60,867 bases of DNA from Helicobacter labetoulli (GCF_003670275.1 NZ_QXJF01000011.1:1-60867); one strand, 5' to 3'; counted from the first letter of the stretch, positions 9,216-17,665 are shown. Made by a program: numbers and translations. The notes: generated from the letters alone by a model not told the origin.

Positions 9216-11393
9216 TTAAAATGTATATCGCCCCTCAATAAACGCACTTCGCCCTTGCCCGATAAGGAAAGCATATCCGGCGATTTGGTCTTTAGAATCG
9301 TGGTTATAGTAGCTATAATAGAAAGTATCAAAGACATTTCTCACCCCAGCACTCAAAGATAAATCGCCAAACTTCGCATTTAGCCCAATATCTGTAAGGC
9401 TATAAGGCTTTATCTTTTCTTGCGTAATGTCATAGCTTGTGCCAAAAAATGTATTTTGGCTCCAAATGCTAAAGATTCTGCCAAGGGCTAAATTTGCACC
9501 GATTGTGCCTTTATAGTTGCTCACATAGGGGATTTTGAGATTTGCACTTGTCCCATTGTTTTGTAAGATTCTTGCATCTATATAGGTGAAGCTTTCACTC
9601 AAACTTAAGCCCCCACCAAAGAGATATTGTTCAGCGAATAGCTCTAAGCCAGCTCTTTGTGTCTTATCATAGTTACCATAAGTTACACCGCTTATAGAGT
9701 GGGCGTTGCCCTGCGTGTAAAATTCATTATGCGTTAATGTGTAGAACGCACTTGCACTAAACATTACAGAATCTCCCAAAAAGTCTTTTAGCCCTAGCTC
9801 AAAGGTATCATAGGTTTCTTTTTTGAGATTTGTGGCGGTGTATGTGCTTCTGCTCCCGCTTCTACTGCGTTTAAGCATAGAATTTGGGCTAGGGGAGAAG
9901 TAGCCTTTCTCATATTTGGCATACATATTTCCAGAATCTGAATAGCGATAATTGGGCGTTAGCTCTAGGGCGTAGTTATGAAGTGAGTCTGTAAGTGAGC
10001 CATTAGTAGTATTAGTAGTATTAGTAGTATTAGTAGTATTAGATATAGTCATATCACTAAAATAGCTTACATCTATATCATAATACGCGTATTCATATCT
10101 CGCCCCGCCTGTGAGCGAGAAGCTTTTGCTAAAGTCGTATTTTTCTAAAGCATAAAGGGCATTGCTCCATTTTGTGCCAACAAATGGCACAAGGATTCTA
10201 TGTTTGTAGCCTGTAGCTTGTATCATTTGATCCATCGTGCGTTTGCCGTGATTCCAAATAGATTCTACTCCTAGGATAAAAAGCCCATTTGTGTGTTTGA
10301 GATCGTATTTTGCGGTGATTCCAGCTTTTTGATCATCAAAGAGAGAGCCACTTTGATCCGCTGAAGCATTGGAAGACGCTTGATTACCCATAGCCCTAAA
10401 TGAACTTAGCCTTGTAAGAGAATCTACATAGTTTATGTGATTAAGATGATAGAAAGCTTTTATATCAAGCTTTGAGTTTTCGCTTAGCTCACCCTTGTAG
10501 CCAAGGCTCACATCAAGGCGTTGTTGCGTATTATGCAAACTACCATTGCCGGGCGTTTTTCTGTCATCTTTGCTTGGGTTTTTAATATCCATAAAGGAAT
10601 TATTCGGGCTTGTGCGGATAATGCCATTAAAATAATCCACATCAAAGCTCACACTATGCTCCCCCCCCCCCTGTGTAATATCATATATTAGCCCCATATT
10701 TGCTTGAGCACCACTTGTTTTATCCCCACTTCTAGGTCCGCCACGATTGATATAGGCTGCTCCTAGTGAAATATAAGTCCTATCTCCAAGTTTTGTGCCA
10801 AACTTCGCATCGGCATTGTAGCTATGTCCAGTTGAAGCTATTGTGTTGCCATAGCTTAGCCCTGCTGTAAAAAAGGGCTGCTCGTAGCGTTTTTGCGTGA
10901 TGATATTGACTACTCCGCCGCGTGTGCCATTCCCATACATCACTGCCCCGCCACCGGGCAGAATCTCAATAGATTCTATACTTGAGGGGGATAGGGTATT
11001 AAGCGGAGTAACGCCGTGGCTAGAATCTAGCATATTGGAGTAGATTCCATTTATCAGCACCTGCACGGAGGTATTGGCACGATTACCCTGTCCGCGTAAG
11101 TCAAGGTTACTTCCTAAGCCCACATTGCTTAGCCCCACAAATGGCGTGTAGCGGAAAATATCTTCAGTTGAGCGATAGCCCTTATCAGCGATACTTTCTT
11201 TATCTATCTCATACACATTGCGATTAAGCTCATCAAGCTTGGAGTTCATCATAGAGGCTTTGACAATGGAAGTGTCAAGTTTAACCTTTTTTTGAACTTC
11301 ATCTTGTGTTTTATTTTGAGAATCAAAATCATCACTGAAAGCATAATGTGCCAAAGAAGACAATGCGGCAAAAAACAAGAGATATTTTTTCAT
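9216..11393 (-). CDS. TonB-dependent outer membrane receptor, phase-variable candidate
   Basis: A 725-residue outer-membrane receptor for an iron chelate or other scarce nutrient. It has a signal peptide (res. 1-20). The plug domain runs ~45-165 with DIFRYTPFVGLSNVG, NLDLRGQGNRANTSVQVLING and SIEILPGGGAVMYGNGTRGGVVNIIT. A 22-strand-type barrel ends in FIEGRYTF with C-terminal Phe. A G11 tract spans codons ~241-244 (QGGGE), and a 9-bp unit repeated four times gives TTN repeats at ~452-464. Both mark it as a contingency gene; as read here it is in frame (on). The substrate cannot be told from sequence. Confidence 0.9.
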   Translation of the reverse strand: MKKYLLFFAALSSLAHYAFSDDFDSQNKTQDEVQKKVKLDTSIVKASMMNSKLDELNRNVYEIDKESIADKGYRSTEDIFRYTPFVGLSNVGLGSNLDLRGQGNRANTSVQVLINGIYSNMLDSSHGVTPLNTLSPSSIESIEILPGGGAVMYGNGTRGGVVNIITQKRYEQPFFTAGLSYGNTIASTGHSYNADAKFGTKLGDRTYISLGAAYINRGGPRSGDKTSGAQANMGLIYDITQGGGEHSVSFDVDYFNGIIRTSPNNSFMDIKNPSKDDRKTPGNGSLHNTQQRLDVSLGYKGELSENSKLDIKAFYHLNHINYVDSLTRLSSFRAMGNQASSNASADQSGSLFDDQKAGITAKYDLKHTNGLFILGVESIWNHGKRTMDQMIQATGYKHRILVPFVGTKWSNALYALEKYDFSKSFSLTGGARYEYAYYDIDVSYFSDMTISNTTNTTNTTNTTNGSLTDSLHNYALELTPNYRYSDSGNMYAKYEKGYFSPSPNSMLKRSRSGSRSTYTATNLKKETYDTFELGLKDFLGDSVMFSASAFYTLTHNEFYTQGNAHSISGVTYGNYDKTQRAGLELFAEQYLFGGGLSLSESFTYIDARILQNNGTSANLKIPYVSNYKGTIGANLALGRIFSIWSQNTFFGTSYDITQEKIKPYSLTDIGLNAKFGDLSLSAGVRNVFDTFYYSYYNHDSKDQIAGYAFLIGQGRSAFIEGRYTF
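10002..10037 (-). repeat. Four tandem copies of a 9-bp unit inside the TonB receptor gene
   Basis: The plus strand reads ATTAGTAGT four times without a mismatch, then a partial copy. On the coding strand this encodes Thr-Thr-Asn repeats in a predicted extracellular loop. Because the unit is 9 bp, gain or loss of copies changes loop length without breaking the frame. Confidence 0.9.
10661..10671 (-). repeat. G11/C11 homopolymer tract within the TonB receptor coding region
   Basis: Eleven consecutive C on the plus strand, G on the coding strand, encoding the Gly-Gly-Gly of QGGGE. Tracts of this length slip readily in Helicobacter and Campylobacter. A change of one base would shift the receptor frame after about one third of the protein. 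Confidence 0.9.
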
Positions 11394-11624
11394 TGTAGTT
11401 CCTTTGTAGTATGGTTTATAAATCTTTTGTATAGATTTATGGAGTGGAAGTATAAGATTCTAAATTTAAAGTTAAATAAAAAATATAAGAATTATTTTTA
11501 TTTTATAAATAAAAGTGTAGGGGAAAATGAAAAAGCTAAAGTATATGAAAAGGAGCTATCAAGGTGTGAGAAAAACCACTAAATTTATGACTTGGATTCT
11601 AGAACCCTATGAAGCTACTTAAAT
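11394..11624. other. AT-rich region upstream of the TonB receptor
   Basis: No gene that I can support. Reading toward the receptor (minus strand) there is a possible -10 TATACT (11454-11449). A 15-mer at 11497-11483, AAATAATTCTTATAT, resembles the epsilonproteobacterial Fur box (TAATAATnATTATTA), with about 10 of 14 defined positions matching. AAAGGAAC lies just before the receptor ATG. The Fur assignment is weak because the whole stretch is AT-rich. The plus-strand frame through this region has no ribosome-binding site and low-complexity Lys/Asn codons. Confidence 0.35.
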
Positions 11625-11708
11625 AAAAACAAAAAAAAGTAAAAGTTAAGTAAGAGAGTGAGTAAGACTAGCCTACCCCCTTAACGACAAGGTAGGCTAT
11701 GGATTATC

Positions 11709-11780
11709 CTAGTAGCACTTGACTATTATGAGACATAGCAGTATAATGTCGGCTAAGATTCTGGATAAAATCTTACTCAT
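11709..11780 (-). CDS. 23-residue hydrophobic peptide, predicted type I toxin (copy A)
   Basis: The ATG lies 6 nt behind GGAGG, followed by 23 codons and TAG. The peptide begins MSKILSRILADIILLCL and ends VKCY: a basic head, one membrane-spanning hydrophobic stretch (about residues 8-20) and a short Lys-Cys tail. It matches the copy at 17898 at 15 of 23 positions, and most differences are conservative. Conservation of frame, length and hydrophobic pattern between two copies supports real translation. By analogy with AapA, TisB and similar peptides it would act in the inner membrane; toxicity is inference. Confidence 0.65.
   Translation of the reverse strand: MSKILSRILADIILLCLIIVKCY
11742..11747 (+). 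promoter_or_regulatory. Predicted antisense-RNA promoter (-10) inside toxin ORF A
   Basis: TATAAT on the strand opposite the toxin ORF. An RNA starting near 11754 would cover the first half of the ORF, the start codon and the Shine-Dalgarno hairpin, so it could act as antitoxin. The same hexamer sits at the same codons in element B (17936-17931). Confidence 0.45.
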
Positions 11781-11781
11781 C

Positions 11782-11812
11782 GTAACCTCCTTTTTACAAA
11801 GAAGTAGGTTAC
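11782..11812 (-). promoter_or_regulatory. Shine-Dalgarno-sequestering hairpin, element A
   Basis: A 7-bp perfect stem, GTAACCT with AGGTTAC, encloses an A-rich loop and places the GGAGG ribosome-binding site in the 3' arm directly before the ATG. In the primary transcript the toxin ORF would be poorly accessible to ribosomes, as in other type I toxin mRNAs. Confidence 0.6.
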
Positions 11813-11937
11813 TCTAAGAGAGGTCGCACTCTCTTAGGCAACCTCTAACGCGATTATATCATATTCCTAAAACTCACTTAATCCTTGTGTTATTCTTAGT
11901 TGTTTTATAAGTATAGAGCCAATTTTGCACTCTCCCC

Positions 11938-12765
11938 TTACTGTATAAGTTTGCCACAGGTTTGCACACCTTTATTAGCGTTGCTTAAAATGCCTACAAA
12001 ATAAGTGTGTAGCAAAGTCCTATACTCCCACTTTACACCAAAACGCATTGTCTTAATATTCCGCATACTGCTTATATTTGGCGAATGTGAGAAGACATAA
12101 AGCGTATAAGAAATGCTAAAGCTTCCAAATGAAAGCCTTTGCAACACGCTAGATTCTGTTTTCAGCTCACTTTCGCTGCCTGTAAATTCCCAGCTATATA
12201 GCGTTGGATTGCCTCTAGGCGGGTATGTTGGCGTATTTGGGTCAAGATAGCTTAAAAACTCCTTCTCTGTTATCGTTTTTGGACTAAACTTCAAGCGTCC
12301 TAAGTAAAGGCTTCTTTTTCATCTTTATCTAATCTCTCAAACTGCGTGGAGTAAAAGAGATGTTTTAGCTTAAAAATTTGGCTGTATTTTTGCGGAGAAT
12401 CTTGCAAGGGGAAATCCATTTGCCCCTCAGCAATTTGGCAAAGCTCCTTATACCGCTCATAGCCACTATGCTACTGCACCCTTAGCATAGAATCTAGGCT
12501 AAAAAGCCCAAGTGCTAAAGCATATTCTAATACCAAACAATAGGCGATTGTTTTTGCTCTTACTCCATAGCTTTGTGCCAAAGATTCTCATATGTAGGGG
12601 CATTTGGCTTCTTTGTGCTAAATGAGTAGAATCTAAACACTTTTGCCCAGCCTTGAAACAATGCTTATTGAGTTTAGAAATAAGAAAATAGAGTATGAAT
12701 AGCACAAGCAAAGGCAGGGCAACATAGAATAAAATAACGCTACCAAGGATAACAAGCAATATCAT
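11938..12765 (-). pseudogene. Decayed membrane-protein gene (two frameshifts and a nonsense codon)
   Basis: Three coding-like segments lie head to tail on one strand. The first starts at 12765 with a membrane segment (LLVILGSVILFYVALPLLVLF) and runs to about HMRIFG. The sequence then continues in another frame as SYGVRAKTIAYCLVLEYALA...DSMLRVQ, meets an in-frame TAG at 12473-12471, and goes on with SGYERYKELCQIAEGQMDF...RLDKDEKEAFT. After a second shift near 12305 it reads KFSPKTITEKEFLSYLDPN to the stop at 11938. Joined, these give a protein of about 270 residues. I do not recognise the family. Sequencing error could explain one lesion, hardly three. Confidence 0.55.
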
Positions 12766-12874
12766 CTTTATATTTACCGCCTACATAGCCTATCAAAATT
12801 TACTAGAATCTACCGCCAAAGCCCATCACAATCCACGAGAGTCCCCAAAAGCCCACTAGAATCTACCAACCCCT

Positions 12875-14065
12875 CTATTTGCCAAAGCTCAAAATAAGAT
12901 TTATCCATATTTGTGCGCCAACAAGGATGGCTTTATCCTCCACATAGTAGGGGTTTGAATGCAGATAGTTGCAAATGCCTTTTGCCTTATTCCCACTACC
13001 TAGAAAATACATCGCCCCCTTTTTGTCTTTGCACGCATTTATCATCTCGCTAAAGTCTTCACTCGCACTCATTGGCTCACATTCCTGTATAAGCATTTCA
13101 TCTTTTTTCAGCACTTTTTGAGCAGATTCTACAAGGCGTTTCACACATTTAGTGTGATTAAAAATCGCCAAATACCCATCATAGCTAAATTTTGTCTTAA
13201 ATCCCCGTAATGCACTTTGCTCCTCTATCTCTTTGAACGCATTTTTTAAAATCTCATCAGTTTTACTATCCATAGCACGAATCGTGCCTTTAAGTAGGGC
13301 AGATTCAGCCACACCATTGGGGATAGAGCCGCCTTGAAACATACCGCAAGAAAACACCGCCACAGAAAAAGGATCAGTCTTTTTGGCTACGATATAATCC
13401 ATATCTGCTAAGATTCTAGCTCCTTCACGAATGGCATCTAAGCCTTTTTGTGGCGTGGAGCTATGCGCGGCTTTACCTTGAATGCTTAAGCTCCAAATCG
13501 TGCCAAAAGAACTCATAATGCCATTATTAATTTTCACACTGCCATATTCTAGGGAAGCGTCATTATGCAGGGCATACACTTCATCTACACCCTCCATACA
13601 GCCAAGCTCTACCATTTTGTTTGCTCCGGGTATATGGGCTTTTTCCTCTGCCATTTGAAAGATAAAACGCACATTGCAGGGTAGCTTCTCTTTGTGTTTA
13701 GCGATAAAGCATCCGCTTAAAAGGGCGATTGCCATATGCAAGTCGTGTCCGCAGTTATGTGCCAAGCCTTTATGCGTGGAGGTATGCTCATTTTGGGTTA
13801 AATCGCTCATCTCTAGCGCGTCCATATCCGCACGAATGGCAATGCGTGGGGTATTTTCACTCTGTGAATCTAAATCCGCCAAAAAGCCCGTGTAGCCTTC
13901 AAATGTAGTGATTGTAAATCCTGCTTTTTTTAGCACATCTTGGCAAAATGCACTTGTTTTAAACTCCGCCCCAGAGACTTCAGGGATTTTATGCAAACTA
14001 TGGCGGAAGGATTCGCCAAGCTCTTGCATAGCCAAAAGTTTAGAATCTATAACAAAATCTTGCAT
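12875..14065 (-). CDS. M20D-family amidohydrolase (hippurate hydrolase / N-acyl-amino-acid deacylase-like)
   Basis: A 396-residue cytoplasmic metallopeptidase. Metal ligands are seen in RADMDALEM (res. 78-86) and NCGHDLHMA (104-112), with the catalytic Glu pair in FQMAEEKAHIPGA near 145 and a distal His in YLHSNPYYV near the C-terminus. A dimerisation insert follows HSSTPQKGLDAIREG. This pattern matches HipO/AmaA-type enzymes, which release amino acids from N-acyl conjugates. Whether the substrate is hippurate, N-acetyl-amino acids or an N-acyl-diaminopimelate cannot be told. It starts 10 bp after dxr ends, so it belongs to the cdsA-dxr transcription unit. Confidence 0.85.
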   Translation of the reverse strand: MQDFVIDSKLLAMQELGESFRHSLHKIPEVSGAEFKTSAFCQDVLKKAGFTITTFEGYTGFLADLDSQSENTPRIAIRADMDALEMSDLTQNEHTSTHKGLAHNCGHDLHMAIALLSGCFIAKHKEKLPCNVRFIFQMAEEKAHIPGANKMVELGCMEGVDEVYALHNDASLEYGSVKINNGIMSSFGTIWSLSIQGKAAHSSTPQKGLDAIREGARILADMDYIVAKKTDPFSVAVFSCGMFQGGSIPNGVAESALLKGTIRAMDSKTDEILKNAFKEIEEQSALRGFKTKFSYDGYLAIFNHTKCVKRLVESAQKVLKKDEMLIQECEPMSASEDFSEMINACKDKKGAMYFLGSGNKAKGICNYLHSNPYYVEDKAILVGAQIWINLILSFGK

Positions 14066-14075
14066 AACACTCCTT

Positions 14076-15182
14076 TTAGCCTTTGTGTTGTTGTATCCAT
14101 TCTTGTGATTTTGCCCTCACTTCTTTATCTAGCGCGGTAATAGATTCTATATCTGTCAGCTTAGAAAAGTCAAAATCCACAAACGCATTCATAAGCTTTA
14201 ATACCAGCTCACTTATTTTGCCAAAATTGATTTGACTTTGCAGAAACGCACTCACTGCTACTTCATTACTTGCATTTAAGATAATGCCTTTTTGTGGTGT
14301 GTTTAGAATCTCACTCTTTAACGCCCAAAGCGGATACCTTTTCTCACAAATGGGTTTAAACTCTAAATGCAGAGATAGTGGGTCAAGCTCTGGGACAAAG
14401 GGCGTGAGCGGGGCGAGAGTAGAATCTAGGGCATAGGCAATGGGGAGCTTCATATCAGGGCGGCTTAAGTGCATTGTAAGGCTGCCATCTTTAAAGCTTA
14501 CAAGGGCGTGGGTTGTGGAGCTAGATTCTATAAAGGCATTAATATCGTTTGTGTCAAAAAGCCACCTTGCTTCTAAAATCTCAAAAAGTTTATTTGCCAT
14601 TGTGGCGGAATCTATGGTGATTTTATGCCCCATTTGCCAATTTGGGTGTTTGAGTGCGTCCGCTATGGAAGCTGTGGGGATAGAATCTAGCGGATAATCG
14701 CGGAATGCCCCGCCACTTGCGGTGATGTAGAGCTTTGCAATAGGGCGAGTGTGAGAGAGATACCATAGGCTAAAATGTTCGCTATCAATGGGCGTGAGAT
14801 GGGCATTTTTAAAAAGCCACCCCGCATTAACAAGACTTTCTTTATTAGCAAGGGCGAGTTTTTTGCCACATTCTAACGCTTTTAGGCTTGGTTTTAATCC
14901 TGCAAAGCCAACAAGGGCATTGACAACAAGGGGCGATTTTGAATACTCTATAAGCTCTATAATCCCCTCTTCTCCAAAAAAGAGTTTGTAATCCCCACAC
15001 ACAAGCTTGTGTGCGTCATTTTTATCGGCTATGCAGACATTTTTTGGCTTAAAGGTGTTGATTTGAGCATTTAAAAGAGCGATATTTTTTCCAGCACATA
15101 GAGATTCTATTGTGTAGTCAAAAGCCTTTGCGACTTCAAGCGTGTTTGTGCCTATGCTTCCTGTGCTACCAAGGAGTATCAT
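14076..15182 (-). CDS. dxr: 1-deoxy-D-xylulose 5-phosphate reductoisomerase
   Basis: Dxr is the second enzyme of the MEP isoprenoid pathway; it uses NADPH and a divalent metal. The 368-residue protein starts with the NADPH loop [16 protein letters not shown]. It has [12 protein letters not shown], the metal/substrate region [41 protein letters not shown] and the C-terminal [12 protein letters not shown]. It is slightly shorter than E. coli Dxr (398). The pathway's IspD and IspF are fused at 56290. It follows cdsA by 9 bp. Confidence 0.95.
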   Translation of the reverse strand: MILLGSTGSIGTNTLEVAKAFDYTIESLCAGKNIALLNAQINTFKPKNVCIADKNDAHKLVCGDYKLFFGEEGIIELIEYSKSPLVVNALVGFAGLKPSLKALECGKKLALANKESLVNAGWLFKNAHLTPIDSEHFSLWYLSHTRPIAKLYITASGGAFRDYPLDSIPTASIADALKHPNWQMGHKITIDSATMANKLFEILEARWLFDTNDINAFIESSSTTHALVSFKDGSLTMHLSRPDMKLPIAYALDSTLAPLTPFVPELDPLSLHLEFKPICEKRYPLWALKSEILNTPQKGIILNASNEVAVSAFLQSQINFGKISELVLKLMNAFVDFDFSKLTDIESITALDKEVRAKSQEWIQQHKG

Positions 15183-15191
15183 AAGATTCTT

Positions 15192-16166
15192 TTATAAAAT
15201 AATCGCCATTTCTTTGTAACCGGGTAGAAAATATAGCAAAAAGTGCATAACTACCGCCCCAAAAAGCACTGCATCAAGCCTATCAAGCACGCCGCCGTGT
15301 CCGGGCAGCAAAGAGCCACTATCCTTTACCCCAGCTTCGCGTTTTAAATAGCTTTCAAACAAATCGCCAAAGACGGAAGCGATTGAGACAACAAAAGTAA
15401 TCATCATAGAGTATAAAAAGCTCCCACAAGTGCCAATCCCCACAAGTGAGCCAAATATCACACCGCATACCACGCCGCAAATCACGCCTTCTATGGTTTT
15501 TTTAGGCGAAGTTTCACAAAAGGGCGTTTTGCCAAGGGCTTTACCGCCAAAATACGCACCTGTATCAGTAAATGCCACGATGATAATAAGCCACACAATC
15601 ACCCAGATTCCAGCTCCCCCAGCGTCTTTATATAGGGCATAAATACTCAAAAATGGAATGATAGGGTAGATAAAAGGCAGCATTGTTTTAGGCGAGATTT
15701 TTTTAGAATAGGCTAAAAATGACGCATACATCACAAGCACGATAAAAGCCGATTCTACAACGCGTTCATTGATATATGCCAAAACCCAAGCAAGTGCTGT
15801 AAAAACATAATAATGCAAGGCAGATTCTAGCTTGTATAAGCTCAAAGATTCTTGCACACCTACAAGGCACAACACTCCAAGCACCACGCAAGTAAGCAGT
15901 GGAGAATCTATAATCAGCACAAGGGCTAAGATCCCAATTAGGATAAAAGCTGTGATAAATCGTGCCTTATCGGCTAGGAATTTTGCTTTAAGCTTATCTT
16001 GCAAAGCGTGGGATTGCTCTGTGCTAGAAGTGTGAATTGAATCTTGTGTATTGAAATCTTTAGAGTTTGAATCTTGCTCTGTGTGAGCAGGATTCTGTTT
16101 GGCTAGGCTTTGCTCCGTGGTAGATTCTATCTGTGTAGATTCTGTTTGCGTGGTATTTTCTTTCAT
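15192..16166 (-). CDS. cdsA: Phosphatidate cytidylyltransferase CdsA with an unusual N-terminal tail
   Basis: CdsA makes CDP-diacylglycerol from phosphatidate and CTP in the inner membrane. The C-terminal family signature KREAGVKDSGSLLPGHGG followed by LDRLDA is intact, after SPKKTIEGVICG and about seven membrane segments. Before the first membrane segment there is a Gln/Thr/Ser/Glu-rich tail of about 60 residues not usual for CdsA. Three in-frame ATGs compete: 16214, 16184 and 16166. The last two each follow an AAAAGGnTACAA block. I chose 16166 because the upstream codons look like duplicated leader sequence. Confidence 0.9.
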   Translation of the reverse strand: MKENTTQTESTQIESTTEQSLAKQNPAHTEQDSNSKDFNTQDSIHTSSTEQSHALQDKLKAKFLADKARFITAFILIGILALVLIIDSPLLTCVVLGVLCLVGVQESLSLYKLESALHYYVFTALAWVLAYINERVVESAFIVLVMYASFLAYSKKISPKTMLPFIYPIIPFLSIYALYKDAGGAGIWVIVWLIIIVAFTDTGAYFGGKALGKTPFCETSPKKTIEGVICGVVCGVIFGSLVGIGTCGSFLYSMMITFVVSIASVFGDLFESYLKREAGVKDSGSLLPGHGGVLDRLDAVLFGAVVMHFLLYFLPGYKEMAIIL

Positions 16167-16268
16167 TTGTATCCTTTTGTGCATTTGTAACCTTTTATGT
16201 TTGTGGGGGTGCATTGTAGCATAAGTTTGTAGATTTTAAAAAGTATTGAAAAGAGTTGTTGTAAAAGT

Positions 16269-16290
16269 GCGGTTAGCTTAGGCTAACCGC
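16269..16290 (-). terminator. Hairpin terminator after the major porin gene
   Basis: A perfect 9-bp inverted repeat GCGGTTAGC / GCTAACCGC with a TTAG loop starts 7 bp beyond the porin stop codon and is followed by ACTTTTAC on the minus strand. It separates the porin from cdsA. Confidence 0.65.
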
Positions 16291-16296
16291 AAAGGT

Positions 16297-17610
16297 TTAG
16301 AAAGCGTGGTGGATATAGAAGAATGCGTGGCTTCTATCATCTGTGCGTTTTTTGTCAAGCTTTGTTTCTGCACTATCGCCAAATACGATTGGTGTGTATC
16401 CAGCCTTAGTCGTATCACTAAACCACTCTAGCTTACCACCAATGGCAATGTCCTCTCTAATTTGATAGTTAAGAAGCAAAGCTACACTTTGTTCCGCACT
16501 TCGTGGGCTGTTTGTCCCACGCCCGATAAACTTCCAATCAAAGCTACCATAATTTGCTCCAAGGTATCCAAAGCCTGTTACAGCATTTTTGCCTATAATA
16601 TCATTGAGCGCGCTGCCTATGTCATATGCCCCTGCTGTCCAAATATCTATACCGATAGGATTCCCCCAGCGACCGATAAGTTCATTAGCATTGCCAAAGT
16701 TTTGGTAATAGCCTACACCAAAGAAGAAATTATCTACATCAAAGCGTTGGTCAATGTAGAGTGTGTAGGAGTATTTGCCAATCTCGCCCCAATTTCTACC
16801 GCTTTGTGTGCCAACCTTGTTTTCATCAGCAATAGGTGCAAGGAAGCGGATTTTTGTCGTGGCGTTGAATCCTTGCCCTTCAAAGCTAGGATTTGACTTA
16901 AAGGTTACATTTGCACCCGGTGCTGTATAAACGCCCGGTGTGAAGTAAGAGAATGCACCAATAGTTAATCCACCAAAGTTCAAATCAAGCCCGGCTGCAT
17001 AAGTGTTTCGCGTAGCAATGCTGTCATTATAGTATCCGTGAACGCGGTAGAAATCATTAAACCATTGATCATATGCAAATGCACGGCGATTTGAGAAGAA
17101 TCCCCATAGTTTTAACACATTGATATTAAGAGCGGCTTCTGCACCTTGATTGTATCCGCTAAACCACTCCCCAACCTTGCCAGATTCATAGCGACCAGCT
17201 TTGATATAAAATGTGTTATTATCATATTCTACAAAAGCATTTTGAAACATATAGTTTTGAATCTTGCCCTTGCCACCCATTCTATCCCAAGAGACGCCAT
17301 AATACGCATTACGCACAGCACTAAAAGGCTGATTTGGGTCTTTACCATCTGTGGAGTCAAAAGCCAAACCACCAATCGCCCCACTAAATCCCGCTTTAAA
17401 CCCAGCACCTAAATCAAGGTTGAGATTGAGCTGTGAAAAGATTGTTGTAAAGCTTTCAGTAGGAGCTGCACCACTTTCTTTATTAAGCTTTTGATTGTTA
17501 AAACCCCATTTTGTGAAGCTTTCCGCCGAGCCGCTTACTTTGTAGTCAAAGGCACTTGCACTTGAAGCTACAAGCCCTAAAACCACGCTTGAGTATAGAA
17601 TCTTTCTCAT
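16297..17610 (-). CDS. Major outer-membrane porin, Hof/HP_OMP_2-like
   Basis: A 437-residue exported barrel protein with signal peptide MRKILYSSVVLGLVASSASA. The mature protein is rich in Gly, Asn and aromatic residues, has YIKAGRYESGKVGEWFSGY near residue 140 and ends in FFYIHHAF with terminal Phe. The KAGRY...EW.SG.NQG block is the part I associate with the Helicobacter Hof family; Campylobacter MOMP is the alternative. It probably acts as a general porin. The 280-bp upstream region carries a 12-bp inverted repeat at the predicted promoter. It is monocistronic, with its own terminator. Confidence 0.8.
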   Translation of the reverse strand: MRKILYSSVVLGLVASSASAFDYKVSGSAESFTKWGFNNQKLNKESGAAPTESFTTIFSQLNLNLDLGAGFKAGFSGAIGGLAFDSTDGKDPNQPFSAVRNAYYGVSWDRMGGKGKIQNYMFQNAFVEYDNNTFYIKAGRYESGKVGEWFSGYNQGAEAALNINVLKLWGFFSNRRAFAYDQWFNDFYRVHGYYNDSIATRNTYAAGLDLNFGGLTIGAFSYFTPGVYTAPGANVTFKSNPSFEGQGFNATTKIRFLAPIADENKVGTQSGRNWGEIGKYSYTLYIDQRFDVDNFFFGVGYYQNFGNANELIGRWGNPIGIDIWTAGAYDIGSALNDIIGKNAVTGFGYLGANYGSFDWKFIGRGTNSPRSAEQSVALLLNYQIREDIAIGGKLEWFSDTTKAGYTPIVFGDSAETKLDKKRTDDRSHAFFYIHHAF

Positions 17611-17665
17611 TTTTTTCCTTATTTTGTTTATGGATATTGTGCTAGATTTAACACAAAGTAAATGT

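Larger units (their letters stand above)
11625..11846 (-). ncRNA. Type I toxin-like mRNA, element A
   Basis: Predicted transcript from a TATAAT box (11858-11853, minus) to a T-rich tail near 11625. The order is as follows: a leader with a TAAGAGAG...CTCTCTTA hairpin; a second hairpin pairing GTAACCT with AGGTTAC that buries the GGAGG Shine-Dalgarno (11812-11782); the 23-codon ORF; a 9-bp 3' hairpin TAGCCTACC/GGTAGGCTA (11699-11669); and a tail with CACTCTCTTA (11660-11651), a perfect 10-nt complement of the leader sequence TAAGAGAGTG (11836-11827). Element B has the same order and closely similar sequence. The transcript ends are inferred from sequence only. Confidence 0.65.

Noticed and set aside
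11292-11582. A 96-codon open frame on the plus strand over the TonB receptor promoter region
   Set aside because: No ribosome-binding site, Lys/Asn/Phe-rich low-complexity translation, antisense to the receptor's start.
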